A DNA stretch of 64,000 nucleotides from Exiguobacterium flavidum (GCF_003344535.1 NZ_QPKS01000011.1:1-64000); one strand, 5' to 3'; shown: positions 14,563 to 23,666, numbered from the stretch's first letter. Numbers and translations: made by a program. The notes: generated by a model from the sequence alone, not told the origin.

Positions 14563-17421
14563 ATGTCATTGTTCAAACGTAAGTCCAAACCGCCCGGAGG
14601 ACCCGCGACGCTCGATTTCAATGAATTCAAAGGCATCGCGAACTTCTTCGAGGATCACCCGGATCCGGTCTATTCACTTAACTTGGAAGGACATCTCGTT
14701 TCATTCAACAAGAAGGTTTCCCTGATTCTCGGTGCGACCGAAAAGGAGATACTCGGACAGCACTACTCGCTGTTCCTGAACCCTGCGGAACGTACGCGAA
14801 TCGCCGGCTACTTCCAGCGTGTCCTGAATGGCGAGACCGTCCACTACAACACTTACATACGCCACAAAGACGGCCATGTGATCATGATGGCCTTCACGAA
14901 CATCCCGATCTTCCATGATCACCTGATCATCGGCATGTACGGTGTCGCCCGTGACATCACGAAACAGACCGAGCTCCGCCAGAAGTACACCCATCTGAAG
15001 CTGAAACAGACGATGACCGAAGAGATCCCTGGCGTCTCGTTCTTCGATTTCTATCCGGCCGAGGACCGGCTCGAGTTCTCCGCCTCGTTCGCGAACCTGC
15101 TCGGCCTGTCCGAAAAGCGAATGGAAGGCATGTCGAACGAGGAGCTGATGCAGCGCGTCCACGAGGACGACCGCGAACTGTTCCTCAGCAACGCCGCGAT
15201 GCTCGCCACAGGCGACGTTGACCAGTTCGAGATCGCGTTGCGGATCCGCCATCTCCATAACGGCGACCAGCACGTGATCTGCAAGGCGATGCTTCATAAC
15301 GAGAACCCGGAATCACCGATCATCAGCTACGCCTTCCACAACCTGACCGAGCTGAAGGTCGTCACGGAGGAGCGTGACTCCGAGCGCCAGAAACTGCTTG
15401 AGATCTACAAGACGGTCAACTCGGCCATCTATAAGAAGAATCTCGTGACGGAGGAGGTCGAGTTCTACTCGAAAGGCTTCCTCGACCTGTTCGGCATCCC
15501 GACGGAACGGTTCAACGCCGACCACGCGTTTTGGCAGAAAATCATCCATCAGAACGATGTCCCGGACCTCGTCCGTGCCCATGAACGGGTAGTAAAAGGT
15601 GAGGTCACCCAAGTCATCTACCGCATCCGCATCAACGGACAGATCAAATGGGTCGAGGAGAAACGGGTCCCGAACTTCGACGAATCGGGCCAGGTCGTCG
15701 CCTTCCAGAGCGTCGCGAACGACATCACGCTGATCAAGGAACAACAGCAGGAAATCTGGAAGCTCGCCATGCACGACCCGATCACGGGACTGCCGAACCG
15801 GACGCTCCTGCTCGAGGAGATCGCCCGCCTGACCGAACTCAATCATCCATTCACCGTCCTGTCGCTCAGCTTCAATCAGCTGGCCGAGGTGAACGAGACG
15901 TTCGGCTACGAGATCGGCGACGCCTGGATGGTGACGACGAGCGAGATCCTTCAGGACACGCTGCCGCAAGGCTCCTACTGCGGTCACTTGAGCGGCGACC
16001 AGTACATCGTCATCCTGCCGGCCTTCTCCGACGAAAATATGTTGACGAAGGCGTGCGAAAAGCTGCTCACCCTCTCGAAGAAACGGTTCGTCGTCCAGTC
16101 GTATGAGCTGTTCTCGAAAGTATCCGTCGGAGTCGCCCGTTACCCGGTCGACGCCGTCGACCCGCACACGCTCCTGAAGAATTCCTACACGGCGCTCAGC
16201 CGGGCGAAGGGACAGGAGAAGAGCTCATACCACCTCTACTCGTCGAACCTCGACATCGAGGTGTTCCGCCGCTATCAGCTTGAGACGGATCTCCGCCGCG
16301 CCGTCAGCCGCGACCAGCTCTTCCTCGAGTATCAGCCGAAGGTCGACAGTTGGACCGGCAAGATCGTCGGGGCCGAGGCCCTCATCCGCTGGACACACCC
16401 GGAATGGGGCCGGATCCCGCCGAACGACTTCATCCCGCTCGCCGAGGAGAGCGACGTCCACATCGCGATCGGCGACTGGGTGCTCGTCGAGGCGTGCCGG
16501 ATGCTCCGCCAGTGGATCGACGACAAGAAGACCGTCGTCCCGGTCTCGATCAACGTCTCGCCGAAACGCCTGTTCTACGGCGACTTCGCCGAGGTCGTCG
16601 CGGGCGTCCTGCGCCGCTACTCGATCAATCCGCACCTGCTCGAGATCGAGATCTCGGAGACGGACATCCTGTACGAGAACCCGAAGATCAACGAGACGCT
16701 CCACCGGATCCACCTGATGGGCGTCAAGATCTCGCTCGACGACTTCGGCAAGGGCTACTCGTCGATCTCGTACCTGCACCGCTTCCCGATCGACACGATC
16801 AAGATCGACCGCCTGTTCGCGACGCACATCCACGACGACAAGAAGTCGAAGTCGATCGTCAAGAGCGTCCTGTTCATGGCGAAGGAGTTCGGCATGTCGG
16901 TCGTCGCGGAAGGCGTCGAGACGCTCGCCCAGCTCGACGAGTTCCGCGAGCTCGAGTGCGGCATCATCCAAGGCTACCTCTTCAGCAAGCCGGTCCCGAA
17001 GGACATGTTCGCCGTCTACCTGACGCAAGGTGTCCTCCAGCCGATCGAGACCTACAACGGCGGCACGGGATCGACGCCGTCCGTCGAGGCCGAGCTGACG
17101 GTGACGAAGCTGAACGCGAAGGAGATCCACGTCGGTTCGTCGCCGGTCCTCGTGACGAAGACGAACTTGAAGAACGTCTTCTTCTACTCGTCGATCCGTC
17201 TCCCGGTCGACAAGCAGATCGAGCTCTGCCTGACGCTCCAGCTCAATCAGGCGAATCACCAGGTCCGCCTGACACCGGTGTCGATCATCGAGCTCGACAA
17301 CGGCCTGTTCCAGTACGAGGCCGCCTATCTCGAGATGGCACAGGCGCCGCTCGTCATCGACGCGCTGCAGAAGGCAAAGAAAAAAGACCCGGTCCAGGTG
17401 TTCGACCTGTCCGAGTCATGA
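14563..17421 (+). CDS. PAS-PAS-PAS-GGDEF(degenerate)-EAL protein, probable c-di-GMP phosphodiesterase
   Basis: This 952-aa cytoplasmic protein likely hydrolyses c-di-GMP. Three PAS-like domains (about residues 25-140, 145-270, 275-400) precede a GGDEF domain (about 410-570) whose signature reads SGDQY at 477-481 in place of GGDEF, so cyclase activity is unlikely. The EAL domain (about 580-820) keeps EAL at 605-607, the DDFGKGYSS loop and EGVET, and ends QGYLFSKP, so it should be active. A further about 120 residues (TVTKLNAKEIHVGSSPVLV...) look PilZ-like, which I cannot confirm. The ATG at 14563 has GAGGGGG seven bases upstream. It sits alone between flhO and an MFS gene, fitting control of motility. 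Confidence 0.9.
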   Translation: MSLFKRKSKPPGGPATLDFNEFKGIANFFEDHPDPVYSLNLEGHLVSFNKKVSLILGATEKEILGQHYSLFLNPAERTRIAGYFQRVLNGETVHYNTYIRHKDGHVIMMAFTNIPIFHDHLIIGMYGVARDITKQTELRQKYTHLKLKQTMTEEIPGVSFFDFYPAEDRLEFSASFANLLGLSEKRMEGMSNEELMQRVHEDDRELFLSNAAMLATGDVDQFEIALRIRHLHNGDQHVICKAMLHNENPESPIISYAFHNLTELKVVTEERDSERQKLLEIYKTVNSAIYKKNLVTEEVEFYSKGFLDLFGIPTERFNADHAFWQKIIHQNDVPDLVRAHERVVKGEVTQVIYRIRINGQIKWVEEKRVPNFDESGQVVAFQSVANDITLIKEQQQEIWKLAMHDPITGLPNRTLLLEEIARLTELNHPFTVLSLSFNQLAEVNETFGYEIGDAWMVTTSEILQDTLPQGSYCGHLSGDQYIVILPAFSDENMLTKACEKLLTLSKKRFVVQSYELFSKVSVGVARYPVDAVDPHTLLKNSYTALSRAKGQEKSSYHLYSSNLDIEVFRRYQLETDLRRAVSRDQLFLEYQPKVDSWTGKIVGAEALIRWTHPEWGRIPPNDFIPLAEESDVHIAIGDWVLVEACRMLRQWIDDKKTVVPVSINVSPKRLFYGDFAEVVAGVLRRYSINPHLLEIEISETDILYENPKINETLHRIHLMGVKISLDDFGKGYSSISYLHRFPIDTIKIDRLFATHIHDDKKSKSIVKSVLFMAKEFGMSVVAEGVETLAQLDEFRELECGIIQGYLFSKPVPKDMFAVYLTQGVLQPIETYNGGTGSTPSVEAELTVTKLNAKEIHVGSSPVLVTKTNLKNVFFYSSIRLPVDKQIELCLTLQLNQANHQVRLTPVSIIELDNGLFQYEAAYLEMAQAPLVIDALQKAKKKDPVQVFDLSES

Positions 17422-17423
17422 TG

Positions 17424-17459
17424 AAAATCCCTTTCTTCTATTGAGAAGAGAGGGATTTT
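17424..17459. terminator. terminator after the EAL gene
   Basis: AAAATCCCT (17424-17432) pairs with AGGGATTTT (17451-17459), with an additional internal CTTCT/AGAAG pairing, directly after the stop codon. Confidence 0.75.
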
Positions 17460-17467
17460 CTGATGGC

Positions 17468-17501
17468 AAAGGGAGCATCGCACTTTTCGCGACGCTCCCT
17501 T
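17468..17501 (-). terminator. terminator of the MFS gene
   Basis: AAGGGAGC (17469-17476) pairs with GCTCCCTT (17494-17501), with an inner CGC/GCG pairing, nine bases after the MFS stop on the minus strand. Confidence 0.7.
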
Positions 17502-17510
17502 GCTGATTTC

Positions 17511-18704
17511 TTATAAGTTGTTTTTCGACAGGACAGCGGTCTGCGTCCGTTCGAGCACGGCGTTCGTGACGACGAACAGGGCCGTGAACAGGAACAGGGC
17601 TTGGAAGCCGAAGTGTCCGGCGATCTGTCCGCCGACGAGTGGCCCGAATACGTTGCCGAGGAACTGCGCCGACTGGTTGTAGCCGAAGATCCGCCCGGAC
17701 GCCCTTTGCGGCGTGTGCTTGCGCAGGAGCGACTGGACGGACGGCATGAGCGCCGCGGTCGCAAGGCCGATCCCCATGCGCAGGATGATCAATTGCGTCG
17801 TGTCGGTGACGAACGCCTGCGGAATCAGGAACGCCGCGAACAGGAGCAGTGCCCAGAACAGGACACGTTCCGGGCCGATTTTGTCCGACAGTCTGCCGAG
17901 CTTCTGTGCCGACAGCAGGGCGGCGAGCCCTGGCGCAGAGGCGACGATGCCGGCGAGCAGCGCGAGGCTGTCCGTGTTCGGGCTGAGTTCACGCACGTAC
18001 AACGTCAGGATCGGTCCGATCGACTGTGCCGCGAACTGGATCATGAACGTCGTCAGGAATAGGCTGAGAATCAGTTCAGGATGGCGAAGCGAGGCGAAGA
18101 TCTCCTTCGCTGAAGCGAGGTTCTCCTTCTTGACCGGGACGAACGTTTCCTTGACGAAGAAGTACGTGACGAGGAACGTCAGGAACAGCGGAATGCTCGT
18201 AAAGAGAAAAACGGGTCGGAGCCCAATCCAGTCGGCGAGGAATCCCCCGATCAGGGGTCCCAGGAGGCCGCCGGCGATACCGCCGGTCGACAACGTACCG
18301 AGCGCCCAGCCACTTTTCTCTTTCGGCGTCTGCGAGGCGACGAGCGTGATGCCTGCAGAGATGAATCCGGATACTGCCCCCATCAGGAGGCGGAGGAAGA
18401 CGAGTTGATAGACGTCCTGGACGAAGCTGATCGCGAACATGACGATCGACATGCCGAGACTCGCCCGGAGCAACATCAGCTTGCGCCCTTTCCGGTCGGC
18501 GAGCCGTCCCCAGATCGGCGACACGATCGCCGCGACGAGGAACGTCGCCCCGAAGGCGACACCTGACCAGGTGGTGATGTCTTGACGGTCCGTCACCCCG
18601 AGCTCCTCGATGAAGAGAGGCATGAACGGGAGGACGAGACTGAGCGCGGCAGCGGTCAGAAAACTGCCGATCCAGACTACGTATAGGTTTCTTTTCCATA
18701 ATGG
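17511..18704 (-). CDS. MFS transporter, multidrug efflux type (MdtG/YfmO-like)
   Basis: The 397-aa product has twelve predicted transmembrane helices and the major-facilitator motif A GRLADRKGRKLML between helices 2 and 3, plus the drug/H+ antiporter-like motif C region (SAGITLVASQTPKEKSGWALGTLSTGGIAGGLLGPLIGG). It resembles DHA1-family multidrug exporters; the real substrate is unknown. The ATG at 18704 (MPLWKRNLYVVW) has AAGGAAG ten bases upstream; the ORF can be extended 16 codons without support. Its promoter faces away from the AlbA-type regulator gene, and the regulator's repeat array lies just behind the -35, which suggests joint regulation. Confidence 0.9.
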   Translation of the reverse strand, partial: PLWKRNLYVVWIGSFLTAAALSLVLPFMPLFIEELGVTDRQDITTWSGVAFGATFLVAAIVSPIWGRLADRKGRKLMLLRASLGMSIVMFAISFVQDVYQLVFLRLLMGAVSGFISAGITLVASQTPKEKSGWALGTLSTGGIAGGLLGPLIGGFLADWIGLRPVFLFTSIPLFLTFLVTYFFVKETFVPVKKENLASAKEIFASLRHPELILSLFLTTFMIQFAAQSIGPILTLYVRELSPNTDSLALLAGIVASAPGLAALLSAQKLGRLSDKIGPERVLFWALLLFAAFLIPQAFVTDTTQLIILRMGIGLATAALMPSVQSLLRKHTPQRASGRIFGYNQSAQFLGNVFGPLVGGQIAGHFGFQALFLFTALFVVTNAVLERTQTAVLSKNNL

Positions 18705-18757
18705 CATTCTGGCGTCACTTCCTTTTTGTGGAATGCCGGATGATTGCAACAACCTCC

Positions 18758-18786
18758 AATATACGCTTCATAAAGTGAAATGTCAA
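18758..18786 (-). promoter_or_regulatory. strong sigma-A promoter of the MFS gene
   Basis: On the minus strand TTGACA (18781-18786) and TATATT (18758-18763) are 17 bases apart, with the MFS start codon about 54 bases downstream. The match is 6/6 and 5/6. Confidence 0.75.
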
Positions 18787-18804
18787 AGGAATGAACCGAA
18801 CGGA

Positions 18805-18856
18805 TTGATTAATCGATTATAATCGATTACAATCGATTATAATGAAATTAATCGAT
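18805..18856 (+). promoter_or_regulatory. promoter with tandem 10-bp palindromic repeats (operator array) before the AlbA-type regulator
   Basis: The palindromic decamer AATCGATTAT/C is repeated at 18811, 18821 and 18831 in exact 10-bp steps, and a fourth partial copy (TTAATCGAT) is at 18848-18856. TTGATT (18805-18810) and TACAAT (18828-18833), 17 bases apart, form a promoter whose spacer and -10 lie inside the array. Bound protein would therefore block it. The gene start follows 13 bases after the array. Autoregulation is inferred. Confidence 0.7.
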
Positions 18857-18869
18857 AGGAGGCACTCCG

Positions 18870-20141
18870 ATGTTCGTCGAGAGTCAGATGCTCGAATTGA
18901 AACGTGAAGTCACAGAGGGGCTGAAGAAGGAGGTCATCGCGATGGCGAATACTTCTGGAGGCGAGATTTACATCGGCATAGATGATGATGGGACGGTCAT
19001 CGGTCTCGCCCATGCCAAACAGGATATGGAATCCATCAGCAACATGCTTCGGGACAACATCCGTCCAGATATCCTGATCTGTACATCCTTACAAATCGTC
19101 GAACATGACGAAGGTGATGTCATCAAACTCGAGGTCACTCGTGGACCACGCCGCCCTTATCATCTCGCCGCGAAAGGCTTGAAGCCTTCTGGTGTCTACC
19201 TGCGTCACGGAACGACGGTCAGCATGGCCACGGAAGAGGCGATTCGTCAGATGATCATCGCGTCGGATGGAACAGAATACGAGAGGATGCGTTGCTTGAA
19301 CCAATCGCTCACCTTCTCGGAGACGACACCTGTCTTCGACTCCGAGAAGCTGAAGCTTGCGAAGAGCCAGATGCGGACGCTCGGCATGGTCGATCAGGAC
19401 GGATATTTCACGAATCTCGGACTCCTGCTGTCAGATCAGTGTGAACACTCCATCAAATGTGCCCGGTACGAAGGGACGACGAAACTCGCATTCCAGGATC
19501 GCAGGGAGTGGACGGGCTCGGTCATTCGACAGGTGAACGATGCCTACGCCTATATCGATCTCCACAACTCGAGATCCGTCACGTTCGAGGGACTCACACG
19601 GGTCGAACGTTCCACCTATCCTGAAGCTGCCATTCGCGAGGCACTCGTCAACGCTGTCGTCCACCGCGATTATGGATATACCGGAAGCATCCTCGTCCAC
19701 CTCTTCGACGACCGGATTGAAATCGTTTCGGTCGGCGGCCTCGTCCACGGACTGACCGTCGAAGACATCGAGCTCGGTGTATCGGAAAGCCGAAACCCTC
19801 GGCTTGCCAACTGTTTTTACAAAATCAAATGGATTGAGAGCTATGGCACGGGTCTGCAACGGATTCGCGAGAGCTATCGTGGCAGCGAGCAGCAGCCTTC
19901 TTGGCACGTATCGGCGAACGCCTTCGTCGTCACGCTGCCGAAGCTTACGTTCCCTACCCCGCATGACCACTCGCCCCTTGATGCCTGGTTGGCCGACCAT
20001 GCGGATTTCACGAGCCGAGAACTCGAGGAATACCTCGGAAAGAGCAAATCATCCGTGCGTTCCGTTCTTGCGCAGCTCGTCGACCGGCGTATCATCGAGC
20101 GGAGAGGAAGCGGACCGAAGACGACTTATCATGTGATCTGA
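18870..20141 (+). CDS. AlbA_2/Schlafen-type regulator with HATPase_c_4 domain
   Basis: The 423-aa cytoplasmic protein has an N-terminal AlbA_2 (divergent AAA_4) domain, about residues 5-125, with LELKREVTEGLKKEVIAMANTSGGEIYIGIDDDGTVIG. A central ATP-binding HATPase_c_4 module (about 235-350: YPEAAIREALVNAVVHRDY..., SRNPRLANCFYKIKWIESYGTGLQRI) and a C-terminal winged helix (about 370-423: FTSRELEEYLGKSKSSVRSVLAQLVDRRIIERRG) follow. Such proteins are usually called transcriptional regulators or putative DNA-binding proteins; ligands are unknown. AGGAGG precedes the ATG by eight bases. It is divergent from an MFS exporter and preceded by a repeat array, so local control of the pair is likely. 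Confidence 0.87.
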   Translation: MFVESQMLELKREVTEGLKKEVIAMANTSGGEIYIGIDDDGTVIGLAHAKQDMESISNMLRDNIRPDILICTSLQIVEHDEGDVIKLEVTRGPRRPYHLAAKGLKPSGVYLRHGTTVSMATEEAIRQMIIASDGTEYERMRCLNQSLTFSETTPVFDSEKLKLAKSQMRTLGMVDQDGYFTNLGLLLSDQCEHSIKCARYEGTTKLAFQDRREWTGSVIRQVNDAYAYIDLHNSRSVTFEGLTRVERSTYPEAAIREALVNAVVHRDYGYTGSILVHLFDDRIEIVSVGGLVHGLTVEDIELGVSESRNPRLANCFYKIKWIESYGTGLQRIRESYRGSEQQPSWHVSANAFVVTLPKLTFPTPHDHSPLDAWLADHADFTSRELEEYLGKSKSSVRSVLAQLVDRRIIERRGSGPKTTYHVI

Positions 20142-20179
20142 AGCGAACATCGTCATGACCCGCTCATTAAGCAAACAAA

Positions 20180-20207
20180 AACGGACCATCTTCTCGGATG
20201 GTCCGTT
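20180..20207. terminator. bidirectional terminator between AlbA-type gene and mbl
   Basis: AACGGACCATC (20180-20190) pairs perfectly with GATGGTCCGTT (20197-20207), with a 6-base loop, between convergent genes. Confidence 0.85.
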
Positions 20208-20210
20208 CTG

Positions 20211-21191
20211 TCATTTCCCTAAGTTGTCGAGCATGATGCCCGTTCCGCGCGCGACGCACAGCATCGGGTCTTCCGCGATCAGCACCGGAAGTCCGAGCTC
20301 CTGCGCGAGCAGCTCGTCGATCCCGTCGAGCAGCGCGCCGCCGCCCGTCAAGATGATGCCGCGGTCGATGATGTCGGCAGCGAGCTCCGGCGGCGTCTTC
20401 TCGAGCACGCGCTTCGTCGCCTCGACAATCTCCATCGCCGACTCGGCGAGTGCCGTGCGGATCTCTTCCGACGTGACCGTGATGTTGTGCGGGAGTCCTG
20501 TGACGAGGTTGCGGCCCCGAATGTCCATCGCCTCGCTCCGTCCTGACTCCGACACCGTCGCGACCGTCATCTTGACCGTCTGCGCCGTCCGTTCCCCGAT
20601 GATCAGCTTATGGTTGTCCTTGATCGCCCGCGTGATGTCGTGGTCGAACCGGTCGCCCGCGACCTTGATCGTCTCACCGCAGACGATGTCCCCCATCGAG
20701 AGGACGGCGACGTCCGTCGTCCCGCCGCCGATGTCGATGACCATGTGCCCGGCAGGCATCCAGATGTCCATCCCGGCACCGACTGCCGCGACCTTCGGCT
20801 CGACCTCGAGGTAGACGGTCTTCGCGCCTGACTTCTCGCCCGCTTCGCGGATCGCCTTCGCCTCGACCGACGTGATGTTCGCCGGCGTGCAGATCAGCAT
20901 CCGCACCCCGCCGAACATGCCCCGTACCTCGATCTTGTCGATGAAGTGGCGAAGCATCGCCTCCGTCATCGCGAAATCGGCGATGACGCCGTCCCGGAGC
21001 GGCCGGATCGCGACGATGTTGCCGGGCGTCCGCCCGACCATCTTGTGCGCCTCTTCTCCGACGGCATGGATCTTGCCGGTCGCCTTGTCCATCGCGACGA
21101 CAGACGGCTCGTCGAGGACGATCCCCTTCCCCTTCACATGAATGACGACGTTCGCCGTCCCTAAGTCAATCCCGATATCTTTTGAAAACAT
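20211..21191 (-). CDS. mbl: cell-shape actin homologue Mbl (MreB family)
   Basis: Mbl forms membrane-bound filaments that guide lateral wall synthesis. The 326-aa product has the actin-fold signatures IGIDLGTANVVIHVKGKGIV (phosphate 1), VIDIGGGTTDVAVLS (phosphate 2), and ILTGGGALLDGIDELL (adenosine loop), and the length is normal for MreB/Mbl. Assignment to Mbl rather than MreB rests on the context (near murA and flhO-flhP) and the start MFSKDIGIDLGTANV; MreB genes normally neighbour mreC/mreD. SpoIIID, its upstream neighbour in Bacillus, is absent here. Confidence 0.92.
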   Translation of the reverse strand: MFSKDIGIDLGTANVVIHVKGKGIVLDEPSVVAMDKATGKIHAVGEEAHKMVGRTPGNIVAIRPLRDGVIADFAMTEAMLRHFIDKIEVRGMFGGVRMLICTPANITSVEAKAIREAGEKSGAKTVYLEVEPKVAAVGAGMDIWMPAGHMVIDIGGGTTDVAVLSMGDIVCGETIKVAGDRFDHDITRAIKDNHKLIIGERTAQTVKMTVATVSESGRSEAMDIRGRNLVTGLPHNITVTSEEIRTALAESAMEIVEATKRVLEKTPPELAADIIDRGIILTGGGALLDGIDELLAQELGLPVLIAEDPMLCVARGTGIMLDNLGK

Positions 21192-21302
21192 CCCGCTTTG
21201 GCTCCTTTGACTGGTTCATATTCCCATGCTATTGACGTCATTCGGACGTCTAACCCATTTTCTGTACACACATGCCATTCAATTTTAGCACGGTGCACAA
21301 AA

Positions 21303-21335
21303 ATAGACGACTTTCTTTTTGAGAAAGTCGTCTAT
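21303..21335 (-). terminator. rho-independent terminator of murA
   Basis: ATAGACGACTTTCT (21303-21316) pairs perfectly with 21322-21335. On the minus strand it is followed by a T-rich tract. It separates murA from mbl, so mbl needs its own promoter within 21192-21300, where I see no convincing one. Confidence 0.85.
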
Positions 21336-21368
21336 GATTCATGTATTCATAGTATTAGGAATGATGGC

Positions 21369-22673
21369 TCAAAGCTCTGTCGCAGCTGTCTCTTCGATGA
21401 CCGATGTTTCCTCTGTGATACGTTCGACGTCCGCACCGAGCTGTTGGAGCTTGATGTGGAAGTCGACATAGCCACGATCGATGTGGTGAAGCGCACCGAC
21501 GCGTGTCTCGCCTTCAGCGATGAGTCCAGCCGTGACGAGAGCAGCACCTGAACGGAGGTCCGTCGAGAGTACTTCTGCGCCCTGGAGCTGAACGCCGCCC
21601 GTGATGATCGACGAGCGTCCCTCGATCTTGATATCCGCGTTCATGCGGCGGAATTCCTCGACGTGCATGAAGCGGTTCTCGAATACCGTCTCCGTGATGA
21701 CCGATGTGCCTTCCGCCTTGAGGACGAGAGCCATCATCTGCGCCTGCACGTCCGTCGGGAAGCCCGGGTGAGGCATCGTCTTGACGTCGACCGCTACGAG
21801 CTTCTCAGGACCGACGACGCGGAGGCCTTCCTCCGTGTCCGTGATCTTGACGCCCATCTCCTCCATCTTCGAGATGAGGGGACGGAGGTGCTCGCGCTCA
21901 GCACCGATGACTTCGACGTCACCTTCCGTGATCGCCGCTGCGATCATGAACGTGCCTGCCTCGATCCGGTCAGGGATGACGAAGTGGTTGCCGCCGAAGA
22001 GCTTCTCGACGCCCTCGACGCGGATCGTCTCCGTGCCGGCACCGCGGACCTTCGCGCCCATCGCGTTCAGGAAGTTCGCGAGGTCGACGATCTCAGGCTC
22101 CTTCGCGACGTTCTCGATGATCGTCGTGCCTTCAGCGAGCGTCGCTGCCATCATGATGTTCTCAGTCGCGCCGACCGACGGGAAGTCAAGGTAGATCTTC
22201 GCGCCCTTCAAGCGACCGTCGACTTGCGCCTCGACGAACCCGTTGCCAATGATCGTCTTCGCGCCCATCGCCTCGAAGCCCTTCAGGTGAAGGTCGATCG
22301 GACGTGAGCCGATTGCGCAACCGCCCGGCATCGCGACACGTGCGCGGCCAAGACGGGCGAGGAGCGGCCCCATGACGAGAATCGATGCCCGCATCTTGCG
22401 GACGTATTCGAGCGGTGCTTCGTCTTTAAGGTCCGGTTCCGCGTTGACGATGACTGTGTTGTTCGCCTCGTCGAACTCGACTTCCGCGTTCAGGTTGCGG
22501 AGAACGTTGTTGATCGTGTAGACGTCTGCGAGACGCGGCACGTTCTGAAGGACTGACTTTCCTTCTGATGCGAGCAGCGTCGCGACGAGTGTTTTAAGGA
22601 CCGCGTTCTTCGCGCCTTCTACTTTGACTGTACCAGCTAATTTACGTCCGCCGCGGACAATAATCTTTTCCAT
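21369..22673 (-). CDS. murA: UDP-N-acetylglucosamine 1-carboxyvinyltransferase MurA (active type)
   Basis: MurA transfers enolpyruvate from PEP to UDP-GlcNAc, the first committed step of peptidoglycan synthesis. The 434-aa product keeps the catalytic residues: Lys-Asn in GAKNAVL, the fosfomycin-target Cys in [18 protein letters not shown] in [16 protein letters not shown] (Asp) and HIDRGY (Arg). It is thus the expected functional enzyme, in contrast to the second MurA at 61.5 kb. The start at 22673 (or the ATG one codon earlier) has GAGGAG upstream. It lies downstream of ywzB as in B. subtilis, and ends at a strong terminator. Confidence 0.95.
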   Translation of the reverse strand: MEKIIVRGGRKLAGTVKVEGAKNAVLKTLVATLLASEGKSVLQNVPRLADVYTINNVLRNLNAEVEFDEANNTVIVNAEPDLKDEAPLEYVRKMRASILVMGPLLARLGRARVAMPGGCAIGSRPIDLHLKGFEAMGAKTIIGNGFVEAQVDGRLKGAKIYLDFPSVGATENIMMAATLAEGTTIIENVAKEPEIVDLANFLNAMGAKVRGAGTETIRVEGVEKLFGGNHFVIPDRIEAGTFMIAAAITEGDVEVIGAEREHLRPLISKMEEMGVKITDTEEGLRVVGPEKLVAVDVKTMPHPGFPTDVQAQMMALVLKAEGTSVITETVFENRFMHVEEFRRMNADIKIEGRSSIITGGVQLQGAEVLSTDLRSGAALVTAGLIAEGETRVGALHHIDRGYVDFHIKLQQLGADVERITEETSVIEETAATEL

Positions 22674-22932
22674 CATCCCTACTCCTCTACTTTGTTTCTG
22701 TTCTATTTCGTATCGATTCCGTGATTGCTGTGTCGTTTAAGTGGGCGAGTGGAGTACCTCCAATAGAAGAGAAACATATGATTTTCTTTCCGTCTTCTGG
22801 TCCTCGTTCTTCCTCGCTGCGGTGTTGTGTCCGCTTACGACGGGCCGAACCCGTCCGTTACTATACTAATCCACAACCCCTGCAGCAAGGTTTACAATCA
22901 AGTTACAAGTTCATATGAATTGAAAGACAGTA

Positions 22933-23166
22933 CTATCCGACTAGGAACGACAGTCGCTGGGCGAATCCCGCATAGTCGAGCAGGAAACGGGCGACGAGTG
23001 AGCCGAGCGCCACCGCGAGGAGCGCCCGAAGCGCGAGCGCTTGCGGGCCACGCGGAAATTGCAGGATTTTATCCCATTTTACTGGGAGCATGGCCCACCA
23101 GGCAAAAACGACGGAGAGCAGATAGACGATCATGCTCGCCAAAGCACTTAAACCGATTGCTGTCAC
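22933..23166 (-). CDS. ywzB: DUF1146 small membrane protein (YwzB family)
   Basis: The 77-aa product has two transmembrane helices separated by a short basic loop (FAWWAMLPVKWDKILQ) and matches the DUF1146/YwzB family, which in B. subtilis lies between atpC and murAA as it does here. The function is unknown. A GTG start at 23166 is chosen because AAGAGG is spaced by 8 bases and the family begins with about this length; an in-frame GTG nine bases upstream is possible. It is the first gene behind the promoter at 23258-23286 and is likely cotranscribed with murA. Confidence 0.82.
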   Translation of the reverse strand: MTAIGLSALASMIVYLLSVVFAWWAMLPVKWDKILQFPRGPQALALRALLAVALGSLVARFLLDYAGFAQRLSFLVG

Positions 23167-23257
23167 TGATCGCACCTCTTCTTCAGGGTTTTCCTCAACC
23201 TTCTTATGATTTCACATTCTGGTCGTTTACGCAAATAAAAAGACGTACGATTAGTCC

Positions 23258-23286
23258 ATTCTAGCGTAAAAAATATAAATTATGAA
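23258..23286 (-). promoter_or_regulatory. promoter of ywzB-murA
   Basis: On the minus strand TTCATA (23281-23286) and TAGAAT (23258-23263) are 17 bases apart, about 90 bases before the ywzB start. Confidence 0.5.
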
Positions 23287-23625
23287 GGTTTTTTTGTCTT
23301 TTTCTAGGTGCCGGTTGTGAAAGAACCGTGAACGTCAAGGTCTACACTAGTACTTTAACGAAATCGGGGGTTGTTAAACCTTTTCAGGTCTTGACAGTCC
23401 GGAAACAGGACGAAAGACGCAGGAATGGGCTGGTTCTAAGACGGAGCGTACGCAGCCGCGACGGTGTCCGATTCACGGAAAGACGGTCGATGTCGTCATC
23501 CGCGCTTTCTTCGGTCCGGGCTAAAGCCGCCTGACGAAGGCATACGACCGATCAACGGGCAGGCCGACTCTCTGAAGAGCGGCCTGACGATCGAGAGATA
23601 AAGACTCCCCCGATCCATTCAAGAC
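23287..23625. other. 340-bp gap with no supported gene, contains a strong hairpin
   Basis: No reading frame here has a ribosome site, a family match or normal codon use. A near-perfect hairpin (CAGGCCGACTCT / AGAGCGGCCTG, tetraloop CTGA) lies at about 23560-23585, and a smaller one (CGGTT / AACCG) near 23310-23330. It lies between the atpC terminator and the ywzB promoter. It could hold a structured RNA on either strand, but I recognise no known class. Confidence 0.4.
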
Positions 23626-23630
23626 GCAAA

Positions 23631-23666
23631 AAGGACCAGGTCCCCTCGCAAGGGTCCCTGGTCCTT
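23631..23666 (-). terminator. terminator of the ATP synthase operon
   Basis: AAGGACCAG (23631-23639) pairs with CTGGTCCTT (23658-23666), and on the minus strand five T residues follow. It lies 26 bases after the atpC stop. Confidence 0.85.

Noticed and set aside
16225-17444. Long ORFs on both strands over the EAL domain (344 and 364 codons)
   Set aside because: Low-complexity Arg/Asp/Leu composition and complete overlap with a clear EAL domain in another frame.
20211-21191. Assignment of the actin homologue as MreB
   Set aside because: No mreC or mreD adjoins it, and the neighbourhood with murA and flhO-flhP is that of mbl.
23328-23534. 68-codon plus-strand ORF in the atpC-ywzB gap
   Set aside because: Basic, low-complexity product, no ribosome site before the start, and no similarity recognised.
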